From: Paenibacillus sp. yr247 | Lineage (GTDB): Bacteria > Bacillota > Bacilli > Paenibacillales > NBRC-103111 | Reading direction: 5' to 3' | Assembly (NCBI RefSeq): GCF_900103825.1 | Contig: NZ_FNIF01000002.1 | Location: 434,001 to 498,000, forward strand | Length of the DNA stretch: 64,000 nucleotides | Shown: positions 60,535 through 64,000 of the stretch, in pieces | Layout: each line of letters starts with the position of its first letter | How positions within the stretch are numbered: position 1 is the stretch's first letter | Translations under genes and position numbers: made by a program | The notes under the pieces: generated by a model | Told to the model about the DNA's origin: nothing | The model's input: the letters and a program-made list of their open reading frames with translations, nothing else | The model's database searches: none

Positions 60535-63285
60535 TTATAAATAATTTTTCAAGTGCTTCATCACATAGGTAACATTTATTTTATCGAGCATCGTGGTATG
60601 GTTACCCGGAACGTTGTATATGTCAATACTTCCTCTTCCAGTGCATTCCCATCCATATTTTTCATCCAAGATTAGGTTGTTCATATTGTCATTTGCGCGG
60701 AAAAACACTATTCTTCCAGGGTATGGCTTTGGATCAAAAGAATTTGCTGCTATTAATAGATTCTTTTCTCTTTCTTCAATTTCATCGCTTGGGGAATAAG
60801 GAAACAACTCTTTTTTTCCCAGATTATTTTTAAACTTCTCTTTGATGAATGGCAACTTCTGTCTCCACGATATCTTAAATAGTACATTCGTATTTACAAT
60901 AATTTTTTTTGAATTAGAAATACTTCGTAAGCACTTCGGATTTCTAGTATCAAAAAGGGCTAGTAATGAAACTTCTTGGAGCTGGTTGATCAGCTCTTGT
61001 GCCATCTCATAAGCGATCATGCCCCCAAGGGAGTGGCCAACAAGGAAATAGGGACCTTCGGGTTGTATTTTCTTTATTTCTTGTAAATAAGTAGCAGCCA
61101 TCTCTTGAATGGTAATATTAGCTGCGTTATCGTTTGTTGCGTAGCGTAGTCCATATACGGGTTGGTCATTAGCTAGTTCATGCACTAAGTTACGGTAAGA
61201 GATCACCTCACCACTTAAATTATGGATACAAAAAAGAGGTGGCTTATTTCCATATGGCTGAATAGTTACCAAATAGGAGGAGAAATCCTTTTCCGAATCA
61301 TATGAATCTAATAATTTGGCAAGCTTTTCAATTGTATCTTCCTGAAAAATAACTGAAACAGGTAACTTCTGTATAAATGCTTTTTCGATCTCTGAAAACA
61401 ACTGCATCGTTAACAATGAGTTACCGCCCAGCTCAAAAAAATTATCCACAACGCTTATAGGGCCTATATTTAATAGGTTACTCCAAATTTCTTCAAGCTT
61501 CTCCTCCGTTTTGTTTCGAGGGTAAATCATTGGTTTTGGGTTGTATGAAACGTTTAGCTCTGGATAGCTCTTATGCCCCATTTGTCCACCTCTCATAACT
61601 GGTGTTTGCGATGCTAATAAAAAGGATGGTGCAATCAATTGGAGCAACGGGTCCAGAAAGATCGAACGCATTTTTTGCTTGAATGGTACCATGCTATTCT
61701 GTCTAGAATCATTAACTATTGTTGGCTGACTTATGTCGTCGTAATTAGCAAACGATTTCTTTTCTGAAATCAGATTCAATTTTTCAGCCATGTTGACACG
61801 TTGAATTTTCCCTGTTTGTCCTTTTGGTATTTCGTTAATGAAGATGACTTTTGTTGGAACCTTGAAACCAGCTAAACTGGCGGCTATAAACTGACGAACT
61901 TCTACTTCACTAACCTCTGTTTCTGATCGTTTCACAATAGCGATAGCTACATCTTCTCCCAAAGTAGGGTGCGGAATTGCAAATGTCACTGCTTGCATCA
62001 CCGATGGATGCTTAAGTATAACTTCTTCGACCTCTAGTGGCATTACCTTTTCTCCCCCACGATTAATGAGTTCTTTAATTCTGCCTTTAATAAATAAGTA
62101 GCCATCCGAATCCATATATCCTAGGTCTCCTGTACGAAGCCACTCATTAAAGAAGCTACTTTGATTCGCAATCGGATTATTCTCATATCCTTCTATCACA
62201 CTAGCTCCCCGAACAATGATTTCCCCTACAGATTCGTCCGATACAATCTTTCCATTGTGATCCAAGACAGCTATTTCACAGCCTACAGCCTTTCCTACGG
62301 ATCCTGTTTTTCGTTGTTCAGGCGGAAGCGGATTTACGGCCATCTGACTCGCAGTTTCCGTCATCCCGTAGCTTTCCAATACAGGGACTTGGAATAGTTG
62401 TTCTAATTCAAGTGCAATTTGTTGAGAAAGCGAGGCCGAACAAGAACGGATGAACCGGAGTGAGGTACGTTGTGAACCAAAGGATGCGAATCGACCTTGT
62501 GCAAGTATGGCTTGATGTATAGTTGGCACCGCTGTATACCAAGTTGGGGAAAAATTCTCTAAACTTTCGTAAAACTTCTCGGGTGCAAAGCTCCTGCTAC
62601 AAACGAAGCCCCCGCCTGATAAAATCGAAGTTACCAGAGCTCCAATGATTCCCTTTACATGGAATAATGGGACCGTATTCAGACAACGGTCTGAACCTGT
62701 CAATTTCATCGAAGCTACAATGTTCTGAGCTGAAGAGCATATATTCTGGTGCGTTAAAGGGACTATTTTAGGTCTCGCAGTAGTGCCGGACGTATGAAGA
62801 ATCATCGCAGTGTCAAATTTCTGAGATAAATGGTGTGTTAAATTTACTCCTACGTCGGTACTCTCGTTGTTGTATGCTATCATTTCCGAAATCTGAGATA
62901 AAGGTATTACTTTCACACCTAGATCATTGGCTGCCTCAATAGCAACTACGATTTCATTATCTACAATTATGGCATCAATTCCAAGATCTGACAGGTGGAA
63001 CTTATATTCTTCGTATGTATACTTGGGGTTTAAAGGTGCACAGGTCATAATGCCAGACACAGCAAGAAAAAGAGTGGCCATTTCTGGCCCATCATGTGCG
63101 ATTACAGCTATTCGACTCTTATTCCCAAAACCCAAACGCAGCAATAGACCCACAATTATATGTATGGATATTGATAGTTGAGAATAGGTTATTTCAGGTT
63201 GTCCTGGAATTAGGATCGCTTTGGCAAGAGGTGTCGTTTCTGCATAATATAATACACAATTTAATATGTTTTGATTATCATCCAT
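60535..63285 (-). CDS. Adenylation-carrier-thioesterase (A-T-TE) synthetase, NRPS-like
   Basis: 916 residues. The adenylation domain (about 1-510) has the AMP-binding signatures LHTSGTTARPKIVPLTH, ESYGMTETASQ, WLRTGDLGYMDSDGYLFIKG, GRIKELINRGGEKV and PKGQTGKIQR (catalytic Lys). It most resembles acyl-CoA/oxalate-type ligases rather than amino-acid A domains. The carrier domain (about 580-655) has DNFFELGGNSLLTMQLF with Ser at about 622 for phosphopantetheine. The thioesterase (about 675-915) has GHSLGGMIAYEM (Ser), LLALFDTRNP (Asp) and VPGNHTTML (His). No condensation or ketosynthase domain is present. A PPTase gene follows upstream 9 bases away. It could activate, hold and release (or dimerise) a small acid; substrate is not readable. 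Confidence 0.85.
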   Translation of the reverse strand: MDDNQNILNCVLYYAETTPLAKAILIPGQPEITYSQLSISIHIIVGLLLRLGFGNKSRIAVIAHDGPEMATLFLAVSGIMTCAPLNPKYTYEEYKFHLSDLGIDAIIVDNEIVVAIEAANDLGVKVIPLSQISEMIAYNNESTDVGVNLTHHLSQKFDTAMILHTSGTTARPKIVPLTHQNICSSAQNIVASMKLTGSDRCLNTVPLFHVKGIIGALVTSILSGGGFVCSRSFAPEKFYESLENFSPTWYTAVPTIHQAILAQGRFASFGSQRTSLRFIRSCSASLSQQIALELEQLFQVPVLESYGMTETASQMAVNPLPPEQRKTGSVGKAVGCEIAVLDHNGKIVSDESVGEIIVRGASVIEGYENNPIANQSSFFNEWLRTGDLGYMDSDGYLFIKGRIKELINRGGEKVMPLEVEEVILKHPSVMQAVTFAIPHPTLGEDVAIAIVKRSETEVSEVEVRQFIAASLAGFKVPTKVIFINEIPKGQTGKIQRVNMAEKLNLISEKKSFANYDDISQPTIVNDSRQNSMVPFKQKMRSIFLDPLLQLIAPSFLLASQTPVMRGGQMGHKSYPELNVSYNPKPMIYPRNKTEEKLEEIWSNLLNIGPISVVDNFFELGGNSLLTMQLFSEIEKAFIQKLPVSVIFQEDTIEKLAKLLDSYDSEKDFSSYLVTIQPYGNKPPLFCIHNLSGEVISYRNLVHELANDQPVYGLRYATNDNAANITIQEMAATYLQEIKKIQPEGPYFLVGHSLGGMIAYEMAQELINQLQEVSLLALFDTRNPKCLRSISNSKKIIVNTNVLFKISWRQKLPFIKEKFKNNLGKKELFPYSPSDEIEEREKNLLIAANSFDPKPYPGRIVFFRANDNMNNLILDEKYGWECTGRGSIDIYNVPGNHTTMLDKINVTYVMKHLKNYL

Positions 63286-63294
63286 AAATAAACC

Positions 63295-64000
63295 TCAATT
63301 CGTATTAGTGATATAACGGAAATATTTAATTTTAATAATGCTAGGGCTAACAGCAATGCTGCACTGTAAATTCCTATCAGACATAAATGAAACTAAAGTA
63401 TGCTTACATTTTGAGCGTGACTGTAAGACCTCATCTAATTCCCTCAAACCAGATAACCCCACCCCTAACGCCTTAAGCATCGCCTCTTTACGGGTCCACA
63501 TAAGATAGAAGGCATTACTCTGCTCATGACTCTCTACAGATTCCAACTCGATAAGTTCGCTCGAAGAAAAGTACTGTTTTGCTATGTTGTACCAGTCGAG
63601 ATCACACTTAACTTGTTCCATATCAATGCCTACTTCGTCCTTCGTCGAAACAATATAACTAACCGCATCTTTAGAATGAGTCATATTGAAATGTATCTCT
63701 TTTTCTTCTGATTGATTAAATAAAAATGGTTTACCATACTTTGTATACTCGTATCTCAATTCGTTAGGCGCATGCCGCGTATAAGCAGCAATAATGAGTC
63801 TGAGAATACCATGGGAAACTACAAATTGATTCTGGTCTCTTGCGAATTTGAAATTTCGTGCCCTCTTCTTTTCCTCAGCAGATAATAGGTTATATAAATG
63901 AGAATTCGAAAACAGTGACGCTTCCGTAGATGTTATCCAAACATGCGCTTCAGAAGCAGTCAGACATTGTTTCCCTAGGATAACATCATTAGGCTCATAA
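63295..64000 (-). CDS. Sfp-type 4'-phosphopantetheinyl transferase (5' truncated by window)
   Basis: The minus-strand frame is open to the right edge, so about 235 residues are seen and the N-terminus is missing. Sfp signatures are present: SAEEKKRARNFKFARDQNQ, SHGILRLIIAAYTR, KYGKPFLFNQ, HFNMTHSKDAV, VGIDMEQVKCDLDW (Mg-binding Asp and Glu) and YLMWTRKEAMLKALGVGLSG. It loads phosphopantetheine from CoA onto carrier domains. It lies directly before the A-T-TE gene on the same strand, so it probably activates that carrier. Confidence 0.92.
   Translation of the reverse strand, partial: YEPNDVILGKQCLTASEAHVWITSTEASLFSNSHLYNLLSAEEKKRARNFKFARDQNQFVVSHGILRLIIAAYTRHAPNELRYEYTKYGKPFLFNQSEEKEIHFNMTHSKDAVSYIVSTKDEVGIDMEQVKCDLDWYNIAKQYFSSSELIELESVESHEQSNAFYLMWTRKEAMLKALGVGLSGLRELDEVLQSRSKCKHTLVSFMSDRNLQCSIAVSPSIIKIKYFRYITNTN

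Overview
ORGANISM. The window looks like chromosome from an endospore-forming, Paenibacillus-like firmicute. It carries a GerA/GerC/GerB germinant receptor, an alpha/beta SASP, a YjcZ-like spore peptide, GerP-like proteins and a spore-type Hsp20. Shine-Dalgarno sites are strong, infC starts at AUU, the ilv-leu operon has a T-box leader, and the futalosine menaquinone genes mqnB/mqnD are present. No rRNA or tRNA gene, CRISPR array, insertion sequence or prophage was recognised. || LAYOUT. (1) 1-4.3 kb: alpha-glucan metabolism, with a GH57 C-terminal/GT4 fusion and a GH15 glucosidase. (2) 4.4-14.9 kb, minus strand: a GcvH-like protein lacking the lipoyl lysine, a 2-Cys peroxiredoxin, and the branched-chain amino acid genes ilvB-ilvN-ilvC-leuA behind a T-box leader. 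leuB is separated from leuA by an aminotransferase, a truncated VanW remnant and a DUF2269 membrane protein. (3) 15-18.9 kb: germinant receptor operon. (4) 18.9-24.7 kb: infC-rpmI-rplT with attenuator leader, envelope glycosyltransferases, a PAP2 phosphatase and trmB. (5) 24.8-32.7 kb: WGxxGxxG protein, YhcC-type radical SAM, cytochrome c lipoprotein, mnmM, manA, a divergent IMP dehydrogenase and a B12-binding radical SAM protein. (6) 33-40.6 kb: a repeat-bearing intergenic region, a pseudouridine synthase, a D-2-hydroxyacid dehydrogenase, an old-yellow-enzyme homologue, mqnD/mqnB, an ArsR-DUF2087 regulator with an operator-promoter, and a decayed AraC/VOC segment. (7) 40.6-46.5 kb: GtrB/GtrA-like pair and a spore-related island (SASP, Hsp20, four GerPF-like paralogues, a GerPC-like protein and a Gly/Tyr-rich protein). 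(8) 46.5-60.4 kb: TetR, YigZ, pgi, a hydroxyacid dehydrogenase fused to a PilZ domain, a DUF559-type nuclease-like protein, ppnP, tkt, a DUF1800/DUF1501 pair, purU, nfo with a long C-terminal extension, DUF2621. (9) 60.5-64 kb: the end of a biosynthetic operon encoding an adenylation-carrier-thioesterase protein and an Sfp-type phosphopantetheinyl transferase cut by the window edge. || HOW THE GENES CONNECT. Most of the window is core metabolism in short operons closed by clear hairpin terminators. The most unusual items are the dehydrogenase-PilZ fusion (a candidate c-di-GMP-controlled enzyme), the GerPF-like island on both strands, the A-T-TE/PPTase pair, and the GcvH-like protein with Glu at the lipoylation position. 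All functions are inferred from reading motifs in translations; no database search was possible.
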